From the NCBI GenBank assembly GCA_003478355.1, contig QUFC01000007.1, positions 1 through 64,000 on the forward strand: a stretch of 64,000 bases of DNA. The letters are read 5' to 3'. A program made the translations under genes and the position numbers. Under the pieces are notes generated by a model. The model saw only the letters and a list, made by a program, of their open reading frames with translations. It did not search any database and was not told where the DNA came from. The stretch comes from Lachnospiraceae bacterium AM48-27BH. Lineage in GTDB: Bacteria > Bacillota > Clostridia > Lachnospirales > Lachnospiraceae. Shown here piece by piece: positions 43,954 through 52,436 of the stretch (the first letter of the stretch is position 1; the number at the start of each line of letters is the position of its first letter).

Positions 43954-45677
43954 AACAGACTGTGAAACGGTTCAGCCTTTCTTTTAAAAACCGGGTGTTT
44001 TTCATGTGCCTTTTGGCGACATTGGTGCCGCTTTTGATCTCCAGTGTCGTGATGGTGCATATTTTTACTATGTCCTTAAACCGTCAGAGCGAGGGTACGG
44101 CAAAGCAGCAGATCACGGAGATCAGCGAGCGGTTTTCCAGGTTGTTAGAGGATTGTGAAAATACCTGCGCAGAGCTGACGGCAGACGGATCGGCAGCCTG
44201 GAACCTAATCGACAACACTACCATTGAGATCCAGAAGGGGATGTATCTATCCCTCTATCAGGCGGTACAGGAGATTTACGGTCACGCCCAGTGCAGTGTC
44301 TATGATGCAGGCGGACGGCTGCGTTTTACCACGGATACTCTTCCGAGAGAGGGGAAACTTCCTGTTTATTGGGGACTTTTAAGAAAGGCGTCCCAGAATG
44401 AGGGGATGACCTATTACCGGACAGATCCTTATCTGGCAGTGACAAATCCCAGTATTCTGATGCAGGGGGCCTATTCCCTGGAAAATCCCCATGGGGCCAG
44501 AACCGGATATGTGGTGCTGGACTTTACCAGGGATAATTTTGACAATGTATTCAGCGGTTTTTATTCCCTGACGGATATGATCCTGATCTTAGATGATCAC
44601 AGAAAGCCGGTGTACTGCTCCAGACCTGATTACAGCGAGGCTCAGATCAGTGGGATCATTGCGGAGCTGATGAAGCCCCAGGGGACAGCGGAGGCAGGAA
44701 AAGGTGCCCAGCAATATCTGTGTCTCCGGGAACCAGAGCGGGGATTTTATGTGATCTTATGCCGCCAGGCGCCGATCAGCGCCCCGGCAGTTCGGATGAT
44801 GGGCACAGTAGTGCTGGCGTTATCCTTGTTGAGTCTGGCTTTAAGCCTTGTGATCTCAGAAGCTCTGGCGCGGCATATCACCAGGCCGGTCAGCCGTCTG
44901 GATAAGGCGATTGCGAAAGTTAAGGATGGGGATTTAAGTATCCAGGTCAAGGTGAAAACCAACGATGAACTGGGCCGTCTGACAGAGAGCTTTAACCAGA
45001 TGGTGAAGGATTTAAAACGCTATCTGGAGGACCGGGTCCAGCGGCAGAAGGACTTAAATGAGACAACCCTGCGTCTTTACCAGACCCAGTTAAACCCGCA
45101 TTTTCTATACAATACGCTGGATACCATCAAATGGAGCGCCAAGATCCACCAGATCCCGGAGATTGCGGTGCTGGCAGAAAATCTGGCGGTAATTTTGCGA
45201 AAAAGCATTTCCAGTAAGCCGTTTATCCAGCTGCGGGAGGAGCTGGATACCATCGAAAGTTATATTAAAATCCAGAAGATTCGGTTTGCGGGCCGGTTTC
45301 TTTATGAGACGGAGATTCCGGATGTGCTGGAGGACTGCGTGATCCCGAAGATGATTCTGCAGCCGTTGGTGGAAAATGCCATTATCCATGGTCTGGACGG
45401 CTGTGCAAATGGATATATCTGCATTTACGCAGCCCAGAAAGATGGAATTTTGCGGATTTCTGTCACCGATGATGGTTGCGGTATGGGACAGGAGATGCTA
45501 GACTGGATGAATAGTCCAAACCCTGCTAAGCGGGACGGACATTTAGGGCTTTACAATGTGATCCAGATTTTGAAACTGTATTATGGAGAAGAGTATGGAA
45601 TACAGGCAGAATCGGATACGTCTGGAACGACTGTGACGATCCGTCTTCCAGCCAAGAAGGAGGCACCTCATGTATAA
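43950..45677 (+). CDS. YesM/LytS-type sensor histidine kinase
   Basis: A 575-residue kinase. A membrane segment at about 15-37 and a second at about 290-310 flank a large extracellular sensing domain. HAMP follows (about 312-365), then a His_kinase domain with the acceptor in LNPHFLYNTLDTIKW near 390 and a HATPase_c domain (PLVENAIIHGLDG, VTDDGCGMG). It overlaps the upstream lipoprotein gene by four bases (ATGA) and the regulator gene by eight, so the three are co-translated. Confidence 0.9.
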   Translation: MKQTVKRFSLSFKNRVFFMCLLATLVPLLISSVVMVHIFTMSLNRQSEGTAKQQITEISERFSRLLEDCENTCAELTADGSAAWNLIDNTTIEIQKGMYLSLYQAVQEIYGHAQCSVYDAGGRLRFTTDTLPREGKLPVYWGLLRKASQNEGMTYYRTDPYLAVTNPSILMQGAYSLENPHGARTGYVVLDFTRDNFDNVFSGFYSLTDMILILDDHRKPVYCSRPDYSEAQISGIIAELMKPQGTAEAGKGAQQYLCLREPERGFYVILCRQAPISAPAVRMMGTVVLALSLLSLALSLVISEALARHITRPVSRLDKAIAKVKDGDLSIQVKVKTNDELGRLTESFNQMVKDLKRYLEDRVQRQKDLNETTLRLYQTQLNPHFLYNTLDTIKWSAKIHQIPEIAVLAENLAVILRKSISSKPFIQLREELDTIESYIKIQKIRFAGRFLYETEIPDVLEDCVIPKMILQPLVENAIIHGLDGCANGYICIYAAQKDGILRISVTDDGCGMGQEMLDWMNSPNPAKRDGHLGLYNVIQILKLYYGEEYGIQAESDTSGTTVTIRLPAKKEAPHV

Positions 45678-46425
45678 AGTAGTAGTGGTAGAGGATGAGA
45701 GTATGGTCCGGAAAGGAATCATTCTGACCATTGACTGGTCCGCGCTGGACTGTGTGGTGGTGGGCGATGCGGCCAACGGGGAAGAGGGCGTGGAGCTGGT
45801 GGACCGCCTGAAGCCGGACATTGTGGTTTCAGATGTGAAAATGCCCCGCATGGATGGGGTAGAAATGATCGAACAACTGCGGAAACAGGGGTGCAAAGCA
45901 AAATTTATCATTTTGACGGCTTACAGCGATTTCAAATACGCCCAGAGCGCCCTGCGGTTAGGCGTCAGTGACTATCTGTTAAAGCCCTTAAAGGATGGAG
46001 AATTGGAAGGAGCGGTGCGGAAAATTCTGTCGGTGGTGGAAGTCGGGACAACTCAGGCGGAAGAGGAAGCTTCTATGGTGATCCATTTGCGGAGTGCAAA
46101 AAATGCCAAGAATAAATACGTGGAACAGGCCATCCGGTTTATCGAGGCCCATTACCGGGAGGACATTAACATCAGTACGGTGGCGGCTGATCTGGAGATC
46201 AGTGAGGGGTATTTAAGCCGGGTGTTTAAGAAGGAGACCGATTATACCTTTACCAATTACCTGACACTATACCGTATGAAAGTGGCTACGAAGCTGCTTT
46301 CGGACTGCCGGGTGAAGGTGTACGAGGTAGCGGATCAGGTGGGATATTCGGATACGGCGTATTTCAGCGCCCAGTTTAAGAAATTTCTGGGAGTGTCTCC
46401 GTCGGAGTATCAGGACCGGAATTAA
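45670..46425 (+). CDS. YesN-type response regulator with AraC DNA-binding domain
   Basis: A 251-residue regulator. The receiver has VVVEDESMVRKGI at the N-terminus, the acceptor Asp in DIVVSDVKMPRMDG near 54 and KPLKDGELEG near 104. The AraC domain covers about 145-250 (AADLEISEGYLSRVFKKETD, then VADQVGYSDTAYFSAQFKKF and GVSPSEYQ). It probably activates the ABC/phosphoglucomutase genes. Confidence 0.9.
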   Translation: MYKVVVVEDESMVRKGIILTIDWSALDCVVVGDAANGEEGVELVDRLKPDIVVSDVKMPRMDGVEMIEQLRKQGCKAKFIILTAYSDFKYAQSALRLGVSDYLLKPLKDGELEGAVRKILSVVEVGTTQAEEEASMVIHLRSAKNAKNKYVEQAIRFIEAHYREDINISTVAADLEISEGYLSRVFKKETDYTFTNYLTLYRMKVATKLLSDCRVKVYEVADQVGYSDTAYFSAQFKKFLGVSPSEYQDRN

Positions 46426-46455
46426 AGATAGAAATGGTTAGAAGGAGAACTTTTC

Positions 46456-47817
46456 ATGGATTCATTTTTTACCAAAGACAAACAGTTCTATAAAACCTTA
46501 TTCAGCTTATTTATCGTGATCGCCCTGCAGAACCTGGTGGCGTACAGTGTTAATATGCTGGACAATATCATGCTGGGAAGTTATAGCCAGAGCGCTCTTT
46601 CCGGTGCGGCGACCGTAAACCAGATCTTTTTTCTGGTAAATCAGACGGCTCTGGCTATTGGCAATGCTTTCGTGGCGATTGCGTCCCAGTACTGGGGCAA
46701 GCGTCAGACAGAACCGATCCGTCATTATGTGGGCGTGGCGATGTCCTTCAGTCTGATCGTGGCTTTTGTGATCCTTGTACTGTGCAGCATGATCCCAGAG
46801 CGGATACTGGGGCTGTTCACCACAGCACCGGAGATCATCGAACAGGGGTGCGCTTATCTGGGCTTATTAAAATGGACCTTTGTCCTGTTTATGGTAAGCA
46901 ATCTGCTGATCTGCGCATTACGGAGTGTGGAGATAGTGAAGATCTCTTTTGCCATTTCGGTCGTTTCCCTGATCACCAACGGCATCATCAACTACACCCT
47001 GATCTTCGGACATTTTGGATTCCCGGAAATGGGTGTCCGGGGTGCGGCAGTGGGGACGCTGACCTCCCGTATTCTGGAACTGTTGATCGTGGTTTGGTAT
47101 CTGGTGAAGAAGGACGAGAAGCTGCGGTTGTTTGACGGTGGAATCCGTGGAATTCTTCCGGACCGGGAGACGGTGTGGCACTATGCCTGTGTGGCGGCGC
47201 CGATCCTATTATCCTCGGTGGTCTGGTCCATTTCGGTGCCGATGCAGACGGCGATTCTGGGACATTTATCCGCCGATGCCATTGCGGCTAATTCTGTGGC
47301 TACAACCTTTTTCCAGTATCTGAAGGTGATCGTGATCGCCCTGTCCTCATCGTCAGCGGTCATTATCGGCAAATCCATCGGCGTTGGAAATGAAGAGAGG
47401 ATTCGTTCCGATGCCCGGACATTGTCGGTGATCGATGTGACCACGGGTGCGGTGCTGGGATTGCTGCTGTTCCTTTTAAGACATCCGCTGCTGTCCATGT
47501 ACAACCTGTCGGACGAAGCCATGGTGCTGGCAGATCATCTGATCATCATCATGAGCTGCGTTATGGTAGGGATGTCTTACCAGATGCCGGTTTCCAGTGG
47601 CATTATCCAGAGCTCCGGCGATACGAAATTCAGCATGTGTGTGAACCTGGTGTCTATCTGGTGCATCGTGATGCCGCTGTCATTCTGTGCTGCTTTTGTG
47701 TGGAAACTACCTGTGGAAATGGTGGTTCTGGCGGTTCAGTCGGATCAGTTTTTTAAAGGGATCCCGGTATTTTTACGGTTTCGAAGCTACAAATGGATAC
47801 ACCGGCTTACAAAATAG
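46456..47817 (+). CDS. MATE family efflux transporter
   Basis: A 453-residue, twelve-segment multidrug and toxic compound extrusion protein (N-terminal LVAYSVNMLDNIMLGSYSQS, then a middle PILLSSVVWSISVPMQTAIL repeat of the first half). It exports organic cations or metabolites with sodium or proton exchange. AGAAGGAG precedes the start. It lies 30 bases after the regulator, possibly in the same transcript, but its substrate need not relate to sugar phosphates. Its stop codon lies in the loop of an inverted repeat. Confidence 0.88.
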   Translation: MDSFFTKDKQFYKTLFSLFIVIALQNLVAYSVNMLDNIMLGSYSQSALSGAATVNQIFFLVNQTALAIGNAFVAIASQYWGKRQTEPIRHYVGVAMSFSLIVAFVILVLCSMIPERILGLFTTAPEIIEQGCAYLGLLKWTFVLFMVSNLLICALRSVEIVKISFAISVVSLITNGIINYTLIFGHFGFPEMGVRGAAVGTLTSRILELLIVVWYLVKKDEKLRLFDGGIRGILPDRETVWHYACVAAPILLSSVVWSISVPMQTAILGHLSADAIAANSVATTFFQYLKVIVIALSSSSAVIIGKSIGVGNEERIRSDARTLSVIDVTTGAVLGLLLFLLRHPLLSMYNLSDEAMVLADHLIIIMSCVMVGMSYQMPVSSGIIQSSGDTKFSMCVNLVSIWCIVMPLSFCAAFVWKLPVEMVVLAVQSDQFFKGIPVFLRFRSYKWIHRLTK

Positions 47818-47833
47818 CAGTAAGCCGGTGTAT
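47798..47833 (+). terminator. inverted repeat spanning the MATE stop codon
   Basis: ATACACCGGCTTAC and GTAAGCCGGTGTAT are perfect 14-base arms with the TAG stop between them. No T run follows, so termination strength is uncertain. Confidence 0.5.
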
Positions 47834-47867
47834 CATGGTGGGCCGCGCAAGGCCCGCAGATATTCTT

Positions 47868-47931
47868 ATGTCATAGAAAACTTCGTCCTATGACATAAAA
47901 ACGCTCCGCTAAGGATCGCACTGCGGCAGAG
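47868..47931. repeat. dispersed hairpin repeat, copy 2
   Basis: ATGTCATAGAAAACTTCGTC then CTATGACAT, AAAAACGCTCCGCT and a diverged end. Part of the three-copy family also at 14143-14199 and 47995-48053. Confidence 0.7.
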
Positions 47932-47994
47932 TGGAAGAATGTCGCTAAAGCGACCCGCCGCAGGCGGAGAATCCTGCAAGCAGGATTCTTTTTC

Positions 47995-48053
47995 ATGTCA
48001 TAGGAAACTTCGTCCTATGACACAAAAACGCTCCGCGGGATGCGCACTCGCAC
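47995..48053. repeat. dispersed hairpin repeat, copy 3
   Basis: TGTCATAGGA-AACTTCG-TCCTATGACA is a perfect 10-bp stem, followed by CAAAAACGCTCCGCGGGATG. Between copies 2 and 3 lies a further hairpin, AATCCTGCAAGCAGGATT, followed by CTTTTT. Confidence 0.7.
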
Positions 48054-48092
48054 GAAGAAGAAATATGTCGCAAGCGACCGCGCTCGGCGCGA

Positions 48093-48119
48093 GAATGTGC
48101 CAAGGCACATTCTTTTTTA
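48093..48119 (+). terminator. intrinsic terminator
   Basis: GAATGTGCC-AA-GGCACATTC followed by TTTTTTAT. It lies between the convergent MATE and aldo/keto reductase genes. Confidence 0.7.
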
Positions 48120-48142
48120 TAAAAGCAAAAATTTACGATTTT

Positions 48143-49192
48143 CTAGTTTTCTACGTTATTTCTGTCAGTTAAGATAATTCCTTTGTATCTTGGAGAAGTG
48201 CGCTCCAGTTCATAGCACTCACCTTCAGGAGTTGGGTACTGGTCTACGGAATCGCGGATCATCTTCATTTCCTCATCGGTCAAGTCAAATTCCAGAGTCT
48301 GGAGATTGGACTTGACATGTCTGGAGTTTCTGGTGCCGACCATGACAGCGCCGACGCTCTTCTGGTTTAAGATGTACTGGGTTGCTACGTTGGCGATGGT
48401 GACACCGTGGTTGTCTGCGATGGCTTTCAAGACTGGAAGTAATTTCTGCATACCGTCCCATCCTAAAGAGTCCTCGATGATCTGCATGTATTTTACCTGG
48501 GAACGGGTCTCAGGAGCCTCATATTCTTTGCCCATGTAGCGTTCGGCCAGGAATCCGCCTGCCAGTGTGCCGTAAGCGAAGGTGTAGATGCCGTGTTCTG
48601 CGCTGTAGTCAAGTAAGGTGCGCTCCGGGCGGCGGTCAAAGACGGAGTACTGTGCCTGGTTGGAGACAACAGGGATTCCTGCGTCTACCATCTGCTTCAA
48701 AGCGTTAGTGTCCATGTTGCACATACCGATGTTGCGGATCTTTCCTTTTTTCTGAAGCTTTACTAAGTCAAATGCGGTCTCCATCATGCCAGGAACATCA
48801 AAATCCCACCAATGGAACTGAACCAGATCCAGGGCCTCACGATGCATTCTCTTTAAGGAACGGTCCACGATCCCCTCGGTATATTCCATGTTGATGACCG
48901 GAAGCACATCTTTATCCGGAACAAATTTGGTGTGGATCTGGATATCCTCTTCCCGGTAGTGTCCGCTTCCCTTTAATTCCATGACAAAGCGCCCTAACAG
49001 CTCCTCGGCTCCGGTGTAAATATCGGCGCAGTCGAAGGTGGTGAAGCCCTGTTCTACCAGTTCATGGAAGGCGTGAATGGCGTCATCATAGTCTAAGTGT
49101 CCTTGAAGGCAGTGCTCTGCGGACAGCTGCCAGCAGCCATTGATGACACGGTTGAAGGTATATCCGTTTTTAAATTGACATTTTTTCTGCAT
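48143..49192 (-). CDS. aldo/keto reductase
   Basis: A 349-residue NAD(P)H-dependent oxidoreductase with a TIM-barrel fold. The catalytic set is visible: Asp and Tyr in FDCADIYTGAEELLGRF near 50-60, Lys in IHTKFVPD near 88 and His in LVQFHWWDFD near 125. The C-terminal cofactor site is GTRNSRHVKSNL. Substrate unknown. The start ATG at 49192 follows AAAGGAG; the longer open frame upstream is not supported by a ribosome site. Confidence 0.88.
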   Translation of the reverse strand: MQKKCQFKNGYTFNRVINGCWQLSAEHCLQGHLDYDDAIHAFHELVEQGFTTFDCADIYTGAEELLGRFVMELKGSGHYREEDIQIHTKFVPDKDVLPVINMEYTEGIVDRSLKRMHREALDLVQFHWWDFDVPGMMETAFDLVKLQKKGKIRNIGMCNMDTNALKQMVDAGIPVVSNQAQYSVFDRRPERTLLDYSAEHGIYTFAYGTLAGGFLAERYMGKEYEAPETRSQVKYMQIIEDSLGWDGMQKLLPVLKAIADNHGVTIANVATQYILNQKSVGAVMVGTRNSRHVKSNLQTLEFDLTDEEMKMIRDSVDQYPTPEGECYELERTSPRYKGIILTDRNNVEN

Positions 49193-49296
49193 GGTTATTT
49201 CTCCTTTATTGATACTCATTTTTGGTTGTAATCTCTTGGGATGACCAGTAAGAGGGATTTCTGTGTGTCTGCACGACAATGTCCGTCTGGCCTTTG

Positions 49297-49653
49297 CTAT
49301 TGCTGTTGCTTCTGAGCGTCCGGTTTCCATAACGGCACTACCGTACACTGCCCATGACTCTGGATCCGTTTTCCGATCCTTGTGATCTTAAACCGTGCTC
49401 CGCAGTTGGGATCGGGGCAGGCAATCTCTGTGTCGGAAAGCATCCAGTCATTGGGATCCAGTGGCCGTTGCTTGGCTGGAAGCAGCGGGAGCAGGGCGCT
49501 TAAGGAATACATGGAAAAAGAGGTGTCTTTTTGGAATACCAGATTTTCCCCCTGCACCAGGAAATAATCGCCAACCTTGTGGCTGCATACCATGGGGCGG
49601 TCAGAAGCGACCACCTCCACTTTTAAATCGTATAATGTAAATGTATCGTCCAT
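49297..49653 (-). CDS. TIGR04076 family protein
   Basis: A 118-residue small protein (FTLYDLKVEVVASDRPMVCS, then HKVGDYFLVQGENLVF and a late ACPDPNCGARFKITRIGKR). The shape fits the TIGR04076 family, whose role is unknown; Cys residues suggest metal or redox chemistry. The ATG at 49653 is preferred, with AAAGG 10 bases upstream. It is in the same direction as the aldo/keto reductase, 104 bases before it. Confidence 0.65.
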   Translation of the reverse strand: MDDTFTLYDLKVEVVASDRPMVCSHKVGDYFLVQGENLVFQKDTSFSMYSLSALLPLLPAKQRPLDPNDWMLSDTEIACPDPNCGARFKITRIGKRIQSHGQCTVVPLWKPDAQKQQQ

Positions 49654-49751
49654 ATTATGTAAACCTTTCATAATTCATAACGTTTCAGCGTTTATCTGCC
49701 GATGTCTTGCCGGTCAGAATAAGATTTGCTGAATCGTTATTTTGTTTCTTC

Positions 49752-49884
49752 GTAACTGTTCAGTACCCTCACAGTTACGAGCAAAAATCCATTGAAAATT
49801 GCCTTCGGCAATAGGATTTTTGCCTGCAAGCCCATGTTTTCGTACGGTCAGCGCAGTGAATGCGCAGACCTACTGAACAGTTAC
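49752..49884. repeat. 134-bp palindromic (MITE-like) repeat, copy 2
   Basis: Starts GTAACTGTTCAGTACC and ends TACTGAACAGTTAC, a clean terminal inverted repeat. Inner GCAAAAATCC and GGATTTTTGC arms and a TTGCCTTCGGCAA mini-hairpin form a long stem. Its edge supplies the TAA stop codon of the nhaC gene, showing insertion at the very end of that gene. Confidence 0.75.
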
Positions 49885-51265
49885 GTTTCTTCTTCTTTCT
49901 GACATCCCCATCCAGTCAGGACCGCTCCTAAGAATACAAAGAACAGGACAAATCCATAGATAGTTCCGCCAGCCACAACCACAGGGGAAAGTCCGGTCAG
50001 CGCAGATCCGATGAACACGAACACGCTCATAAATGGGATGATGGCCGGAAGGCTGTTGGCAGTACCGTCCAACAGGTTGGCTCTGCGGTATGGATGGATA
50101 TTTCTCGCGGCACCGATTTTATTTAAGATCGGTCCGAAGGTTAAGATGGAAGCGCTGGTAACGCCGCCCAGCAAAATCGTGGTGAAAGCGATGCCCATCA
50201 TACATACCAGCTCTGCGCCTTTTGCAGTGCCAGCCATCTTGCTGTTTAGGATCTTTTCTGCGATCAGGTTCAGCATACCGGCGTCACTTAAAATGCCCAT
50301 GATGCCGAATACGGAGATGACTAATGCACAGGTTGGTAAGATGTTGTTGATACCGTCAATTAAGAAGCCAACGGCCGCGTTGTTGGCAGCGTCATTGGAA
50401 AATACCTGTGCCGGAGTGAACAGTCCTGCGATCAGACCAACGATGGTTCCGGTTACCAGACCAACCAGAATACCCTGATAGATGTTACGGGTTTTGGTGG
50501 AAACAGTTAACATCAGACAACCGGAACTAACATGACTAAAGAAACCGGGTTTGCTGCTGCGTCAATGGAACCGCCCTGGTAAGTGCCGCCGATGCCGCCG
50601 AAGATGGCGAAGATCACGATGGTGATCAGACCGGCTACTGCGGAATATTTGATACGGCTGGAGACCACGCCGCCGATGTCGGCTGGTTTGCCATTTTTAA
50701 ACTGCTGAGTAGAGGCGGAAGCGATGGTGGTATCGGAGATCGGCGCTAAGTTATCGCCGAAGATGGCGCCGGATACGATGGAACCAGCCATCATCATTTC
50801 ATTGGCGCCTAACATAATACCCGCCGGATAGAAGATTGGGAATGCAATAAACATGGTCCCGATGGAAGATCCGGTCGCAGTGGAAACGATGCAGGCAGCA
50901 AGGAAGGTGAAGGCTACGAAGATGCCGCCCTTCATGCCTACTGCATTTGCAATCCATACAAAGCCGCCGGACAGGCCGCACAGCTTAATTAAAGCACTGA
51001 ACATACCAACCAGTAACAGGATCACCACAACAGAAACGGATGTGATGGAAGAAATGCCCTTGATGGCACTTTCCCAGAATTCGTTGTAGCTGGTGCAGAA
51101 TATACCGCCGATCAAAAGGGCTAAAAAGCCGCCGACTGCCAGGGCTTCCATGTTAAATGCCTTAAAACCGATGAAAAGCACCATGCAGAAAAATACATAA
51201 ATTGCTACTGGAATCAGGGACATGCCGATTCCGCCGTGAAACTGAAGCTTTCTTTCCTCGCTCAT
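49881..51265 (-). CDS. nhaC: NhaC-family sodium/proton antiporter (split by one-base loss)
   Basis: A roughly 460-residue, about eleven-segment antiporter-type transporter. As read it is two frames: 50513-51265 (250 residues, ending VMLVPVV) and 49881-50513 (210 residues, beginning MLTVSTKTRNIYQG), joined by TGATG. Adding one C to GTCTGATG gives VVLMLTVSTKTRNIYQG, an uninterrupted family sequence, so one gene is likely. Conserved segments include GSSIGTMFIAFPIFYPAGIM and GDNLAPISDTTIASAS. The ATG at 51265 follows AAGGAAGG. A T-box leader upstream suggests it serves amino-acid uptake. Confidence 0.85.
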
Positions 51266-51289
51266 ACTTGTTACCATCCTTCCTTTTGT

Positions 51290-51590
51290 AATACAAAAAA
51301 GCCTGCCCATGAACGGATTGTTCAAGGACAGGCTATTATATACCTGCGGTACCACCTTGTTTGGTGCATTTGCACCCACTCTTTACAGAATGCAGTTACA
51401 TTCCTGATCCGTTAACGCTGATCATCTGCGTCGCAGCTACTAAAGTCTAATCCGTCACCGGATCTTTCTTTTTCACCTTGCCCTCTGAGGCCCACTTACC
51501 ATGACACCCTATCCGGATTTCACCATCCCGGACTCTCTGTGTGGCTGTTTTGTATGGTACAACTTCCTCTTCACTGGTTTAAAGCAATAA
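51290..51590 (-). ncRNA. T-box leader of the NhaC-family transporter gene
   Basis: On the minus strand the antiterminator core AAGGTGGTACCGCAGG (about 51342-51358) is followed by a terminator: AGCCTGTCCTTGAACAA, loop, TTCATGGGCAGGCT and TTTTTTG (about 51294-51335). Upstream, CAGAGAGTCCGGGATGGTG and AAATCCGGAT form a stem I-like part, beginning near 51580. T-box RNAs sense uncharged tRNA. I could not place the specifier codon safely, so the amino acid is not assigned. Confidence 0.88.
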
Positions 51591-51611
51591 TAGCAACAAG
51601 GGTGATAAATG

Positions 51612-52280
51612 TCAAGCCTTTTTTAAGTCTTTGGCCGTAGCAAAACGGAAATGTCTGTCTAAGATATTTCCGATCATGCCGATGCTTTTTCCCATGGTAA
51701 ATGCCGCCATGATGGTTCCGATGCCCAGACCCCTGATCTGGCCTAAGAATAAGAAAGTCAGGATCGCTGTGGTGAGCAGGCAGATCACATCGTAGCTGAT
51801 CTTGATCTTTGGATAGGAGATTCCTGTGATCTGTGCCAGTTCTCTTGGAAAAAGATCTGTCGGAATGATAGGCAGTCCACAGCGGTTGGAAAAAGCGATA
51901 CCGATGCAGAGCAGCAGGTAGCTGATGATAAAATATACAAACCGCATAGGCAGGGTGTAGGGCAGGATGCCGATCCATGCTTTGTGGATATCCAACAGTT
52001 CGCTGAAGAAAAAGCCTACCACAAAGCTGAACAGATACATAGGGACGAAGCGTTTCCGCAGGATCATCAGGCTTACGATCAGAGTGGCCTGGAACAGATA
52101 GGTCCAGGTACCAAGGGTGAAAAATGGCCACACCTCGGAAAAAGCGTAAGGAACACTGGAGATGGCAGAGATGCCGGCACCGGAATAGAGCATCAGTACC
52201 ACACCAAAGCTGTTGACCAGCACTGCCAAAAGCAGGGCCAGCTCGCCGCGGAATAACGGCAGATTTTCTTGAGTTTTCAT
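51612..52280 (-). CDS. YczE/YyaS/YitT family membrane protein
   Basis: A 222-residue integral membrane protein with five or six hydrophobic segments (first about 12-35; others near 52-72, 78-98, 105-130, 160-180) and the family phrase GLPIIPTDLFPRELAQITG. Function unknown; such proteins occur next to exporters and regulators. Single gene with its own start at 52280 after GAGGAGAAAA. Confidence 0.75.
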   Translation of the reverse strand: MKTQENLPLFRGELALLLAVLVNSFGVVLMLYSGAGISAISSVPYAFSEVWPFFTLGTWTYLFQATLIVSLMILRKRFVPMYLFSFVVGFFFSELLDIHKAWIGILPYTLPMRFVYFIISYLLLCIGIAFSNRCGLPIIPTDLFPRELAQITGISYPKIKISYDVICLLTTAILTFLFLGQIRGLGIGTIMAAFTMGKSIGMIGNILDRHFRFATAKDLKKA

Positions 52281-52390
52281 ATGTTTTCTCCTCGTAAGTA
52301 AATGAAAGTTTGTCGTAGCTGTATCGGATGGAACAGTCAGACGCTGTTTACTACTTTATCGCAAAGAAGAGAAAAGAACAAGAGGGAGAT

Positions 52391-52423
52391 AAAAAAACAC
52401 TGCCCTTGAAAAGAGCAGTGTTG
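52391..52423 (-). terminator. terminator after the second MATE gene
   Basis: On the minus strand AACACTGCTCT, loop TTTC, AAGGGCAGTGTT, then TTTTTTTA, 14 bases beyond the MATE stop codon. Confidence 0.75.
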
Positions 52424-52436
52424 GGGAGTTATTGGA

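Noticed and set aside
47818..48142. CRISPR array between MATE and aldo/keto reductase
   Set aside because: Two similar hairpin repeats occur, but without uniform spacers or repeat length, and no cas genes are present.
49881..51265. Two-subunit NhaC transporter with TGATG overlap
   Set aside because: Looks like translational coupling, but one added C gives an uninterrupted family sequence across the junction, and the same deletion pattern occurs elsewhere in the window.
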